From the NCBI RefSeq assembly GCF_011947365.2, contig NZ_JAAVSH020000001.1, forward strand, positions 2,551,823-2,588,137: a DNA stretch of 36,315 bases, in the 5' to 3' direction. This document shows positions 16,825 to 25,441 of the stretch, piece by piece. Source of the stretch: an endosymbiont of Lamellibrachia barhami. Its GTDB lineage: Bacteria > Pseudomonadota > Gammaproteobacteria > Chromatiales > Chromatiaceae. The stretch's first letter is position 1. Each line of letters starts with the position of its first letter. The notes under the pieces are model-generated. The model was not told where the DNA came from. It was given only the letters and a program-made list of their open reading frames with translations, and made no database searches. The translations under genes were made by a program, and so were the position numbers.

Positions 16825-17526
16825 TCAACCCCTCTGCATCCTTTTTTCCAGTAACCGCCAGGCCACCAGCAGATTAAGCATCACAAATGAGGGAACCACC
16901 AGAGCTGGCGCCAGTACCATAGGAAAAGCAAATAGTTTGGAAAACAGGGCTTCCTGCATGAAAACATGCATAAGCCCGGCAACTGGTGCTACGATCACCA
17001 GTGCACCGATGAGATGCCATACAAGAAGAAAACCATCAGTCAAACGGCCACGATGCACCAATAGCGTTACAGCTATCGCCGATAATCCGAATAACAGATC
17101 CATCCCTCCCACAAACCAGGCAAACTTTTCCGGGAACACTCCTATCGACGCCTTGATCAGGGTTCCAATCGCAAGAATTCTAAGGCCGTGTATCGCAGTC
17201 AGCCAATGATACGGAGTTTCATCAACAAGCTTTCTTAGGCCGATGCGCAGAGGAGTAACCAACAGTGTCAAAATGATCGCGATAACTACTGGAACATAGG
17301 GCAACCAATAACCGGGCAATAGGCTAAGAAAATCTTCAGTGGCGAAAATACCCACGCTAGACTGATAGCCGATGTAACCGCCCCAGATGAGCGGAATTAA
17401 AAGAAGTACAACCAGCCAATTTCGCTGTGATGAATTTATACTGCCGAGGCGATGGATTCTTCTGCTTAGAAACCACAGGAAACCAAAGATAACGGCAATC
17501 AGAATCGGTAGTGTCGAAAATTGCAT
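16825..17526 (-). CDS. Integral membrane protein of unknown function
   Basis: A 233-residue hydrophobic protein with about six or seven predicted transmembrane segments: near residues 5-21, 38-54, 75-95, 108-130, 137-158, 166-190 and 200-222. No catalytic or metal-binding motif was recognised and the family is not known to me. The gene lies 3' to the MarR gene on the same strand. An imperfect copy of the MarR-type palindrome sits about 265 bases upstream, so MarR control is possible. Confidence 0.75.
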   Translation of the reverse strand: MQFSTLPILIAVIFGFLWFLSRRIHRLGSINSSQRNWLVVLLLIPLIWGGYIGYQSSVGIFATEDFLSLLPGYWLPYVPVVIAIILTLLVTPLRIGLRKLVDETPYHWLTAIHGLRILAIGTLIKASIGVFPEKFAWFVGGMDLLFGLSAIAVTLLVHRGRLTDGFLLVWHLIGALVIVAPVAGLMHVFMQEALFSKLFAFPMVLAPALVVPSFVMLNLLVAWRLLEKRMQRG

Positions 17527-17788
17527 GAGAGCCTCCTCATTCTTTTACCTAAGCACAAAATCACAAAACAAATAACCGCCTGTCGCCATCCTCAATATTG
17601 CGTCTGGCCTTGAGATGAACAAGACCATCTTTAACCTGTGGCATTCATATCTATCGGACACATATGATCGATTTCCAGTTAGGTGGGATACAAGTCCAGG
17701 CCTGCATGATCTCAGGCCCGACACATTTGGGTTAAGATCCTTTTTCAAATCCCAGTAGACTCATGTGATATTCATGTCAATCTTCGCT

Positions 17789-17807
17789 AAGGTGTATATG
17801 CACCTTT
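17789..17807. promoter_or_regulatory. MarR-type palindrome, second copy
   Basis: AAGGTGTATATGCACCTTT has matching AAGGTG and CACCTT arms and shares the GTGTATAT core with the perfect palindrome at the MarR start. It lies between the MarR stop and the membrane-protein gene. Confidence 0.45.
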
Positions 17808-17823
17808 AAGGGATAAAAAGCAA

Positions 17824-18291
17824 TCAGGCAGATCCTGCAGCACTCACCACCGCTGTCAGATCATCAAGCAACCGATCCAGACGCACGCTGCCAAGTGCCT
17901 GGTCGATCTTGCATTGTGCCTCTTGCCACAGAGGCAGAGCTTCTTCCAACTGCTCTAAGCCCTTGTTCGTTAGGCTAACTTCACGTGAACGCTTGTCATC
18001 TTTACCAGGTACAACCAGTAGCAAACCTTCTCTTTCAAGGGGCTTCAGATTGCGTGTTAATGTGGTGCGATCCATCACCAGCAACTCTGCCATTGAGGAG
18101 ATAGTGATCGGCCCAAAGGCCCGGGTTACCACCAAAAGAGTAAACTGTGTCGGTAAAATCCCGCTTGGTTTCATAATCTCTTCATAGAGCTTTGTTACCG
18201 CTCTGGATGCCTTACGCAGATTAAAAACAGCGCAGGTCTGTCCAATCAAGTTGCACTGCCCGAGATCGCAGGTTGTGTTGTGATTAGTCAT
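17824..18291 (-). CDS. MarR-family transcriptional regulator
   Basis: A 155-residue winged-helix dimeric repressor. The HTH is ISSMAELLVMDRTTLTRNLKPLEREGLL, with the wing VPGKDDKRSREVSLT, the usual MarR signature. The N-terminus carries three Cys residues (8, 13 and 20), so thiol-based redox or metal sensing is possible but unproven. A perfect 14-base palindrome is immediately upstream of the ATG, indicating autoregulation. No ribosome binding site is visible between the palindrome and the ATG, so the mRNA may be leaderless. The likely target is the downstream membrane protein. Confidence 0.9.
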   Translation of the reverse strand: MTNHNTTCDLGQCNLIGQTCAVFNLRKASRAVTKLYEEIMKPSGILPTQFTLLVVTRAFGPITISSMAELLVMDRTTLTRNLKPLEREGLLLVVPGKDDKRSREVSLTNKGLEQLEEALPLWQEAQCKIDQALGSVRLDRLLDDLTAVVSAAGSA

Positions 18292-18295
18292 ATTA

Positions 18296-18309
18296 AGTGT
18301 ATATACACT
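18296..18309. promoter_or_regulatory. MarR operator (AGTGTATATACACT)
   Basis: A perfect 14-base palindrome five bases upstream of the MarR start codon, the typical position and form for autoregulatory MarR binding. Binding there would cover the transcription or translation start. Confidence 0.7.
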
Positions 18310-18699
18310 GCTTTGTGATTTGTCAAGGTTGGAATTACATTCTTGCCCTGCTAAACGACGCTACTGAAGGCCTCCCTGTACCGCATTACGAGGCACGCAA
18401 ACACGTGGATACCTCTTTTCACAAAGTCCTCTCAGGTGCAACTTTGACGAATTTCTCCTGAAAGATGCGCCTAAACCCTTTCAAGTTTTGCGCATCCTGG
18501 ACGCTAACTCAGGATGGGAAGCCAACAATACGTGAAGGCATTGAAAGTGGAGCTGAAAAAGTCTGATGAATCACCCGCTCAGACCCCAATGGTTGTTTGC
18601 AATATGTAGGGGATATTCCAAGGGAACTGCGGCACTTTCCTTACGCCAAGTCACGGCTCACGAAAAGCAAGCCGCTGCGTGTGATTGGGAAGGAAGAAT
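18310..18699. other. Intergenic region before the first hybrid kinase, with an HPt-gene tail remnant
   Basis: No intact gene in 390 bases. Positions 18522-18598 resemble the remnant after the second kinase, described separately. The last bases contain AAGGAAG, the ribosome binding site for the kinase gene. Confidence 0.5.
18522..18598 (+). pseudogene. Remnant of an HPt-domain gene 3' end
   Basis: This stretch aligns without gaps, at roughly three quarters identity by eye, to 24643-24719, including the last HPt codons (QQYVKALKVELKKSDESP against QQVVTALKTELTKPD), and the similarity continues past the stop of the other copy. It is probably the tail of a deleted third kinase copy. Confidence 0.55.
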
Positions 18700-21474
18700 A
18701 TGAACAACAGCATTCAGGCTAAAATCTTTGCTGAGCGAACAGCGCTGCTCTACAAAAATGCCCCCGCATCCACCATCACTGTTCTTGTCGCTTCCTCACT
18801 GCTTACCGGAATATTGTGGGGCGAAGCACCGGCTGAATGGTTAATTGCCTGGTTCTGTGGTTTGACGACAATCGTGCTTGTCCGCTTTGGAGTGGTAGTC
18901 CGATATCGTAAAACGTTCTCTGAAAGGTCAGATCCTAAGCCTTGGGCATGGCGTTATGCCGGTGCAACCGCGCTAATTGGCATTTGTTGGGCACTGCTCG
19001 TGCCATTGGGTTTTACCGGTGAACTCTGGACCCGAATGCTTATCGTAATCCTGGTCACTCAACTCCAGTCAGCATCGATTCCCGTCCTGGTTTCATTTCC
19101 ACAACTTATGATGCTCTATACGTTACCTTCTGCCGGTGCACTGGTTTGGCTATTGGCTGCCCGTGGTGGAAACGATGCCCTGCTGAGCATTGCAATCGTC
19201 ATCTATACCATTTTGATGGTGCGTAGCTCATACAGTCTGTATCACACACTGAAAAACAGCCTGCAGTTACAGTTTGAAAAGCTGGAGCTTGCTGGAAACC
19301 TGAGCGAAGAGAAGGAGAAGGCGGAAAAGCTGAATCAAACGTTGCGACAGGAGGTGGTGGAGCGCAAACAGGTGCAGCATGAATTGGAAATGAATCGCCG
19401 GAATCTTGAGTCACAGGTCTTGGCGAGAACGGCTGAGCTGACGCAGTCTATGGAGGCAGCAGAGGCAGGAAGTCGCGCCAAAAGCGAATTCCTTGCCACC
19501 ATGAGCCATGAGATTCGTACCCCCATGAACGGCGTATTGGGGATGACGGAACTGTTGCGTGATTCTGGATTGAACGGCAAGCAACAGCAGTTTGCCGAGA
19601 CCGCCCATCGTTCCGGTCAGGCACTGCTCGATGTCATCAACAACATACTGGATTTCTCCAAGATCGAGGCCAATAAGCTGAAGTTGGTGCATGCACCCTT
19701 TGATTTGCAGGAAGTGGTCGAGGATGTGCTGCAGATGGTTGCGGAGCAGGCTCGTGAAAATCACCTGGAACTGCTCGACGATATCCCGGCTGAAATCAAC
19801 AGTAAAGTGATTGGCGATGGGCCACGCCTGCGCCAGGTGCTGATCAACCTTGTGGGTAATGCAGTGAAGTTCACCAAACAGGGCGAGATTGTGATAAGCG
19901 CTGCATTGGTGAAGGAATCCAGCGACGAGATTCTGATTCTGTTCAAGGTGCAGGACAGCGGCATTGGCATTGATGCGGACAAGTTAGCGGGAATATTTGA
20001 TGCCTTCACACAAGCAGATGGATCCATTACTCGCCAGTATGGTGGCACTGGACTGGGTTTGGCCATCTCAAGGCAGCTGGTCAGCCTGATGGGTGGCGAG
20101 ATCGGTGTGGAAAGTAAAAAGGGCGAAGGTTCAACATTTAATTTCACAGCACGGTTTGGCAAGCAGACACAAGTCATGAAACCTGCAGCCACGTCATTCG
20201 ATCTATTGATGGGAACCAGGGTACTGATAGTAGACGACAGTATCCCTACCCGCAGCTTGTTATTGAAAAAGATTGAGGACTGGGGTCTACAAGCAATCGA
20301 TGCAGATAGTGGTGATAAGGCACTGATGTTGCTTCAGGAAGCCGCTGCCAACGGAAAACCCTATAGACTGGCAATCCTCGACCGGATGATGCCCGGTATG
20401 GATGGCATCACCCTGGCACGCAGGATCAAGGCGGATCCAGCGATTGCAGATACCCGACTCCTGATGTATTCAGCCCTTCATGAGGATGCTGGCGATACAG
20501 ATTGGCGTGAAGCAGGAATCCAGGCTTATCTGAGCAAACCCGCCCGACTCAAAGATCTGCATCATCAAGTGCTGTCCCTGCTGACCGACAAACTTTCAAT
20601 ATTGGACCAGGCGAAAGTTTTGCCTGCAAAAACAGTCAATGTCGCCAAAACCACACAGAGCGGCTCTCGTATCCTGCTGGTTGAGGACAATGAGGTAAAC
20701 CAGACAGTGGCCCGAAATATGTTGGAGAGGTTGGGCTGTCGGGTGGATGTCGCAGCACAGGGGCACCTGGCAGTGGAAAGCATAAAAAAGAATCGCTATG
20801 ACCTGATTTTGATGGACTGCCACATGCCGGAGATGGATGGTTTCGAGGCCACAAAAACGATCCGCAATCAGGAACCCGACGCAAGTCACGTTCCGATCAT
20901 TGCACTGACTGCAGACGTACAAAAGGGTACGCAGGAGCAGTGCCATGCTGCTGGCATGGATGACTATCTGAGTAAGCCATTTGAACAGGAAACCCTGCGT
21001 GACGTACTGGAGAAATGGCTACCCATAGAGCAAACAAACTCGACTGACCACAACCCGCCGGTAACACCCACACAGATCGAAAACACACTGGCACAGACTG
21101 ATGAGGCCGAACCGCTGGATCAAAGGGTACTGGACAAAATACGTGCTCTGCAGCACCCTGGGGCACCCGATATCCTGGGCAAAGTGATCGGCATCTACCT
21201 GAACACAACCCCTGGGTTAATGGAGAAGATGAAAGATACGGCAGTCAATGGCGACGCGGACGTTTTGTACCAGGCAGCCCATAGCATGAAGTCCAGCAGT
21301 GCCAATCTTGGCGCCATGCAGCTCTCTGCTATTTGCAAAGAGTTGGAAGCCATTGGTCGTGAGGGGGAAATTCATAAAGCTCAGCCACTGATGGAAAGCC
21401 TGAAGATTGAATACCAAAAAGTCGAAATGGAATTGTTGGCGAACTTGGTGAAGACGAATGAAGTGTCAGCTTAG
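18700..21474 (+). CDS. Membrane hybrid sensor kinase with two receivers and an HPt domain
   Basis: A 924-residue BarA-like phosphorelay protein. Residues 22-185 hold five or six transmembrane helices with no large periplasmic loop, followed by a coiled coil (about 190-255). The HisKA domain has His270 in [15 protein letters not shown]; the HATPase has NLVGNAVKFT, DSGIGID and GGTGLGLAIS. The first receiver has its acceptor Asp561 in [11 protein letters not shown], the second Asp706 in [11 protein letters not shown], and the C-terminal HPt has His861 in AAHSMKSSSANLG. The ATG at 18700 has AAGGAAG upstream. A TTG five codons earlier is less likely. It is paralogous to the soluble kinase downstream and separated from the FIST gene by 118 bases. 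Confidence 0.92.
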   Translation: MNNSIQAKIFAERTALLYKNAPASTITVLVASSLLTGILWGEAPAEWLIAWFCGLTTIVLVRFGVVVRYRKTFSERSDPKPWAWRYAGATALIGICWALLVPLGFTGELWTRMLIVILVTQLQSASIPVLVSFPQLMMLYTLPSAGALVWLLAARGGNDALLSIAIVIYTILMVRSSYSLYHTLKNSLQLQFEKLELAGNLSEEKEKAEKLNQTLRQEVVERKQVQHELEMNRRNLESQVLARTAELTQSMEAAEAGSRAKSEFLATMSHEIRTPMNGVLGMTELLRDSGLNGKQQQFAETAHRSGQALLDVINNILDFSKIEANKLKLVHAPFDLQEVVEDVLQMVAEQARENHLELLDDIPAEINSKVIGDGPRLRQVLINLVGNAVKFTKQGEIVISAALVKESSDEILILFKVQDSGIGIDADKLAGIFDAFTQADGSITRQYGGTGLGLAISRQLVSLMGGEIGVESKKGEGSTFNFTARFGKQTQVMKPAATSFDLLMGTRVLIVDDSIPTRSLLLKKIEDWGLQAIDADSGDKALMLLQEAAANGKPYRLAILDRMMPGMDGITLARRIKADPAIADTRLLMYSALHEDAGDTDWREAGIQAYLSKPARLKDLHHQVLSLLTDKLSILDQAKVLPAKTVNVAKTTQSGSRILLVEDNEVNQTVARNMLERLGCRVDVAAQGHLAVESIKKNRYDLILMDCHMPEMDGFEATKTIRNQEPDASHVPIIALTADVQKGTQEQCHAAGMDDYLSKPFEQETLRDVLEKWLPIEQTNSTDHNPPVTPTQIENTLAQTDEAEPLDQRVLDKIRALQHPGAPDILGKVIGIYLNTTPGLMEKMKDTAVNGDADVLYQAAHSMKSSSANLGAMQLSAICKELEAIGREGEIHKAQPLMESLKIEYQKVEMELLANLVKTNEVSA

Positions 21475-21592
21475 GCAAAGATCGCTGTCACTAATGTGAA
21501 CGATGTAGCCAAGAAATTTTCTTCGCAGCACATTCAGTGCATCTTTCACTGATCCCGCATTGCGAAAAAGATAGCATTACCAGGAGTCAAAA

Positions 21593-22729
21593 ATGATATC
21601 AGAATCAATTTACGTAAAGAGAGGGGAAGTCATTGCACGGGATGAAGAAACTGCTGTTGCTGAATTTGCCGAAAACGTAAGACAACCGGACATGGCGGGA
21701 GTCATCTTCTTCTGCTCCGCTGATTATGACCTCGATCGACTCAGCCTGGCGCTAGGTGAGCAGTTCACCTGCCCTGTGATCGGATGCACAACCGCCGGCG
21801 AGATCGGATCTACCTATCAACATGGCGGAATCGTTGGGTTCAGCCTCTCGTCAGAGATGTTCAGGATTCACACGTCAGTCATTGATCCTCTCAACGAATT
21901 CAATCCTTTGGCCGCTGAGAAGCTCGCATCCGATCTGCAAGCCAACCTACAATTTTCCGAGTCGCTGGACTCAAAGAAGATGTTCGGACTCCTGTTGATC
22001 GACGGCCTCTCCTGTATGGAAGAGCAGACTGTCGCGTCCCTTTTCAACGCATTCGCTGGTATTCCTATTATTGGGGGTTCTGCGGGTGACAGCCTCAAGT
22101 TTGAGGAAACCCATGTCTATGTGGAAGGCCGCTTCAGGACAGGCGCTGCAATATTTTCGATAATCGAAACACTCCTTCCCTTCAAGACCTTTAAGCTACA
22201 GCACTTTGAACCCTCGGATATGGATATGGTCATTACCGGGGCAGACCCATCACGCCGCATCGTTACAGAGATCGATGGTGCCCCCGCCGCCAGCGAATAT
22301 GCCGAAATCATAGGTCTTGAAATTGACAAACTTACACCGCAGGTATTTTCAACCCATCCTGTCATGTTGCAGATTGGAAATGACTGGTATGTAAGATCGA
22401 TCGAAAAGGTCAATGAAGACGGCAGCCTGACCTTCTTTTGTGCGATTGATGATGGATTGCCATTAACAGTAGCCAAAGGGGTCGGTTTTGTCGATACGCT
22501 TAAGAAGCAGGTTGAACAAATTGAGGGGGAGTTTTCCAACATCGAATTCACATTGGGGTGTGATTGCATTTTACGGCGCCTGGAAATACTGGAATCAGGT
22601 GAGAAATTGGAGGTCGAGAAACAGCTCAATAAGATCAACTTCATCGGATTCAGCACCTTTGGAGAACAATATAATTCTATTCACGTGAACCAGACTCTGA
22701 CCGGGGTCGTGGTTGGAAAACTGGATTAA
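21593..22729 (+). CDS. FIST-domain sensory protein
   Basis: A 378-residue cytoplasmic protein with FIST N and FIST C domains. FIST domains are proposed small-ligand sensors, possibly for amino acids, found next to signal-transduction proteins. Family signatures include [36 protein letters not shown] and the C-terminal [29 protein letters not shown] precedes the ATG. Its TAA overlaps the ATG of the soluble hybrid kinase (TAATG), so the two are coupled and the FIST protein is the likely input for that kinase, which has no sensor domain of its own. Confidence 0.9.
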   Translation: MISESIYVKRGEVIARDEETAVAEFAENVRQPDMAGVIFFCSADYDLDRLSLALGEQFTCPVIGCTTAGEIGSTYQHGGIVGFSLSSEMFRIHTSVIDPLNEFNPLAAEKLASDLQANLQFSESLDSKKMFGLLLIDGLSCMEEQTVASLFNAFAGIPIIGGSAGDSLKFEETHVYVEGRFRTGAAIFSIIETLLPFKTFKLQHFEPSDMDMVITGADPSRRIVTEIDGAPAASEYAEIIGLEIDKLTPQVFSTHPVMLQIGNDWYVRSIEKVNEDGSLTFFCAIDDGLPLTVAKGVGFVDTLKKQVEQIEGEFSNIEFTLGCDCILRRLEILESGEKLEVEKQLNKINFIGFSTFGEQYNSIHVNQTLTGVVVGKLD

Positions 22730-24525
22730 TGAATTCAGAAAAAGACCTTCAGTCACAAATCGCAGATCTTAAGATCCGCCTTGAAAAACAGGAGAAGATC
22801 AACAAGGCACTCAAGGCGCGCGTCAAAAGGAGTATCAACTCAAGTGGTACCGCCTATTCGGTATTTGAACGCAACATCCAGTTACAAAAAGAGGTGGATC
22901 GCCAGATTCATGGCTTGAAAAAAGCCAAGGAGGCGGCAGAAGCAGGCAGCCGTGCCAAGAGCGAGTTTCTGGCTACCATGAGTCATGAGATCCGCACCCC
23001 AATGAACGGCGTCTTGGGCATGACGGAATTGTTGCTTGATTCAGGATTGACTGGCAAGCAGCGGCAGCTTGCCGAAACCGCCTACCGTTCCGGACAGACA
23101 CTGCTGGATGTCATCAACAACATACTGGATTTCTCCAAGATCGAGGCCAATAAGCTGAAGCTGATGCATGCGCCCTTCGATCTGCAGGAAGTGGTTGAGG
23201 ATGTGCTGCAGATGATGGCAGAACAAGCACGCAAAAAACACCTGGAGCTGCTCTGCAATATTCCGACTGAAATAGACAATCAGGTAATTGGCGACGGAGC
23301 CCGTCTTCGTCAGATATTGGTCAACCTGATGGGCAATGCAGTGAAATTTACCCATCAAGGCACGATTGCGATCAACGTCTCCACTGTGGAGGAAAATAAC
23401 GAAGAGGTCGTGGTTCAATTTGAAGTGTGTGACAGCGGTATCGGTATCAAGGCAGACAAATTGGCTGGGATCTTTGGTGCCTTCAGCCAGGCGGACGGTT
23501 CCATCACCCGCAAATATGGTGGCACCGGTCTGGGTCTGTCTATCTCCAAGAAGCTGGTGATGCTGATGGGCGGAGAGATCGGCGTGGAGAGTAGAGAGCA
23601 GGAAGGCACGACCTTTCGGTTCACAGTCCGGTTTGGCAAGCAGGCGCAAGCCAGCATGCCTATGGGGGCATCTCTCGCTCAGTTTCCCGGGGTCCGGGTA
23701 TTGGTGGTGGATGACAATTCACCCACCCGCAGCCTGTTGGTACGAAAAATTAACGACTGGGGACTTGAAGCAAATGGCGCCAGCGGTAGCGATGAGGCAT
23801 TGAAGATTTTGCAGGAAGCAGCAGCAACAGACCAGCCCTTCACCCTGGCTATTCTAGATCGGATGATGCCGGGCATGGACGGCATCACCCTGGCGCGAAA
23901 AATCAAGGCGGATACAAACACTGCTGAGATTCGGCTCCTGATCTATTCCGCACTTCATGAGGAGGCTGACGATACTCTTTGGCGTGAGGCAGGGATCGAG
24001 GTCTATCTGAGCAAGCCCGCCCGACTCACGGAACTGCATGATCAGCTACTCTCCCTGTTGATCGAAAAACCATCCAATGAGCAAACGGCAGACGTGTTGC
24101 CCGACGAAACTGCCACAGCTGCTGAAACCACACTGAGTGGCTGCCGTATTCTGCTGGTCGAGGACAATGAGGTAAACCAGGTGGTGGCCGAGAGTATGTT
24201 GGAGTCATTGGGTTGTCGGGTGGATCTTGCGGATCAGGGGCAGGTGGCAGTAGAAAACGTGAAGCAGAATAATTATGACCTGATTTTGATGGACTGCCAC
24301 ATGCCTGAAATGGACGGCTTTGAAGCGACTAAATCGATCCGCAATCTGGAATCCGCTGGTAGTCGCATACCTGTCATTGCTCTAACCGCAGACGTGGAAA
24401 AAGGTACGCAGGAGCTATGCCATGCTGCTGGCATGGATGACTATCTGAGTAAACCCTATGAACGGTTAACCCTGCAGGTTATGCTGGAGAAATGGCTGCT
24501 CCCAAAGCAAAGAAAAGGCGGTTGA
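22729..24525 (+). CDS. Soluble hybrid sensor kinase with two receivers (HPt lost)
   Basis: A 598-residue cytoplasmic kinase partnered with the upstream FIST protein. An N-terminal coiled coil (about 5-75) of the kind common in FIST-associated signalling proteins is followed by HisKA with His86 in [15 protein letters not shown], a HATPase ([20 protein letters not shown]), a first receiver with Asp377 in [11 protein letters not shown] and a second with Asp522 in [11 protein letters not shown]. It is very similar to the membrane kinase from the HisKA domain on. The frame ends KQRKGG at 24525, just before where the paralogue has a linker and HPt domain; a HPt tail survives out of frame. It may rely on another HPt protein to pass phosphate on. 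Confidence 0.92.
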   Translation: MNSEKDLQSQIADLKIRLEKQEKINKALKARVKRSINSSGTAYSVFERNIQLQKEVDRQIHGLKKAKEAAEAGSRAKSEFLATMSHEIRTPMNGVLGMTELLLDSGLTGKQRQLAETAYRSGQTLLDVINNILDFSKIEANKLKLMHAPFDLQEVVEDVLQMMAEQARKKHLELLCNIPTEIDNQVIGDGARLRQILVNLMGNAVKFTHQGTIAINVSTVEENNEEVVVQFEVCDSGIGIKADKLAGIFGAFSQADGSITRKYGGTGLGLSISKKLVMLMGGEIGVESREQEGTTFRFTVRFGKQAQASMPMGASLAQFPGVRVLVVDDNSPTRSLLVRKINDWGLEANGASGSDEALKILQEAAATDQPFTLAILDRMMPGMDGITLARKIKADTNTAEIRLLIYSALHEEADDTLWREAGIEVYLSKPARLTELHDQLLSLLIEKPSNEQTADVLPDETATAAETTLSGCRILLVEDNEVNQVVAESMLESLGCRVDLADQGQVAVENVKQNNYDLILMDCHMPEMDGFEATKSIRNLESAGSRIPVIALTADVEKGTQELCHAAGMDDYLSKPYERLTLQVMLEKWLLPKQRKGG

Positions 24526-24526
24526 C

Positions 24527-24691
24527 TGCAACATCCTGGGGACAACGCAGTTGTCAGCTATCTGTACGGAGTTGGAGGCCATGGGCCGTGAGGCAAGAAC
24601 CGAAGCTGAATTCCCATTGATGGAAAGTCTGAAGACTGAATACCAACAAGTCGTAACGGCTTTGAAAACCGAGCTGACAAAGCCGGATTAA
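24527..24691 (+). pseudogene. HPt-domain C-terminal remnant of the soluble kinase
   Basis: Fifty-four codons in the +1 frame relative to the kinase read NILGTTQLSAICTELEAMGRE, then FPLMESLKTEYQQVV, ending ELTKPD and TAA. They align with NLGAMQLSAICKELEAIGREG and PLMESLKIEYQKVE at the C-terminus of the membrane kinase. The phospho-accepting His and everything between the second receiver and this point are gone, so a deletion of about 120 codons also shifted the frame. Confidence 0.8.
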
Positions 24692-24754
24692 TCACCTGCA
24701 CACACCACGACGGTCGTTCGTAAAACTTCCACTCATACAATATTTATGTTGTTC

Positions 24755-25366
24755 TTATTTACCGGGAAATGAATCCTCAATCACGACATCATCCAACGTC
24801 AACTGTCCAGGACGCGGCCATGCATCTTTGATTCCTTTGCCAATAACCACGAACATGGCAATTACATGATCGTCAGGAAGCTTGATCAGTTCGGCAACCT
24901 TATCAAAGTCGAAACCATCCATTGGGCATGAGTCATATCCCATCGATTTTGCGGCAAGCATTAATGTTTGTGCGGCAATACCGCATGATCGCATCGCCTC
25001 ATCCCGCTGGACCTGTTCCCTACTGCGATAATAGCCATCGATTGCAGGAACCATAAATTCCTGAACCTCTTTCGATGCGTTTTTCCAGTAACGGACTGGG
25101 TTCTTTTGCCAGGCATTCAAGTCTGCACATAGAACGATTAAGAGTGAGGCATCTGTGACTTGGGCTTGATCCCAAGCCACAGCACGTATTTTATGCCTCA
25201 ATTCCTTATCGTGTACGACAACATATCGCCAGTTCTGAATATTGAAAGCCGTAGGAGAAAGAATCGCCAATGAAAGCAATTGATTGATCTCCTCATCTGT
25301 CATCCGATGGGCTGGATCGTAGTGTTTAATAGCACGCCGCATTAAAATCGCTTCTTCAGTATTCAT
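24755..25366 (-). CDS. Nitroreductase-family FMN oxidoreductase
   Basis: A 203-residue NAD(P)H/FMN-dependent reductase. The family features are the N-terminal MRRAIKHYDP with Arg10 and Arg11 for FMN phosphate contact, SPTAFNIQNWRYVVV (38-51) for the isoalloxazine site, and GIAAQTLMLAAKSMGYDSCPMDGFD near the C-terminus. Substrate unknown; such enzymes reduce nitro-aromatics, quinones or enoates. The start at 25366 (MNTEEAIL) has a GAGGAG ribosome binding site and is preferred to a start 17 codons upstream. It lies between the HPt remnant and the large CHAT gene, on the same strand as the latter with a 75-base gap, so it may be the downstream gene of that transcript. Confidence 0.9.
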   Translation of the reverse strand: MNTEEAILMRRAIKHYDPAHRMTDEEINQLLSLAILSPTAFNIQNWRYVVVHDKELRHKIRAVAWDQAQVTDASLLIVLCADLNAWQKNPVRYWKNASKEVQEFMVPAIDGYYRSREQVQRDEAMRSCGIAAQTLMLAAKSMGYDSCPMDGFDFDKVAELIKLPDDHVIAMFVVIGKGIKDAWPRPGQLTLDDVVIEDSFPGK

Positions 25367-25441
25367 GAACCGTCTCCTCAGAGAGATACTAAATAATTCA
25401 TAGAGTAGGCGCCTCAAAACACAGGCAATCCCATCCCATCA

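Noticed and set aside
17545-17748. 67-codon minus-strand ORF between the membrane protein and MarR
   Set aside because: No ribosome binding site or family resemblance; composition looks random.
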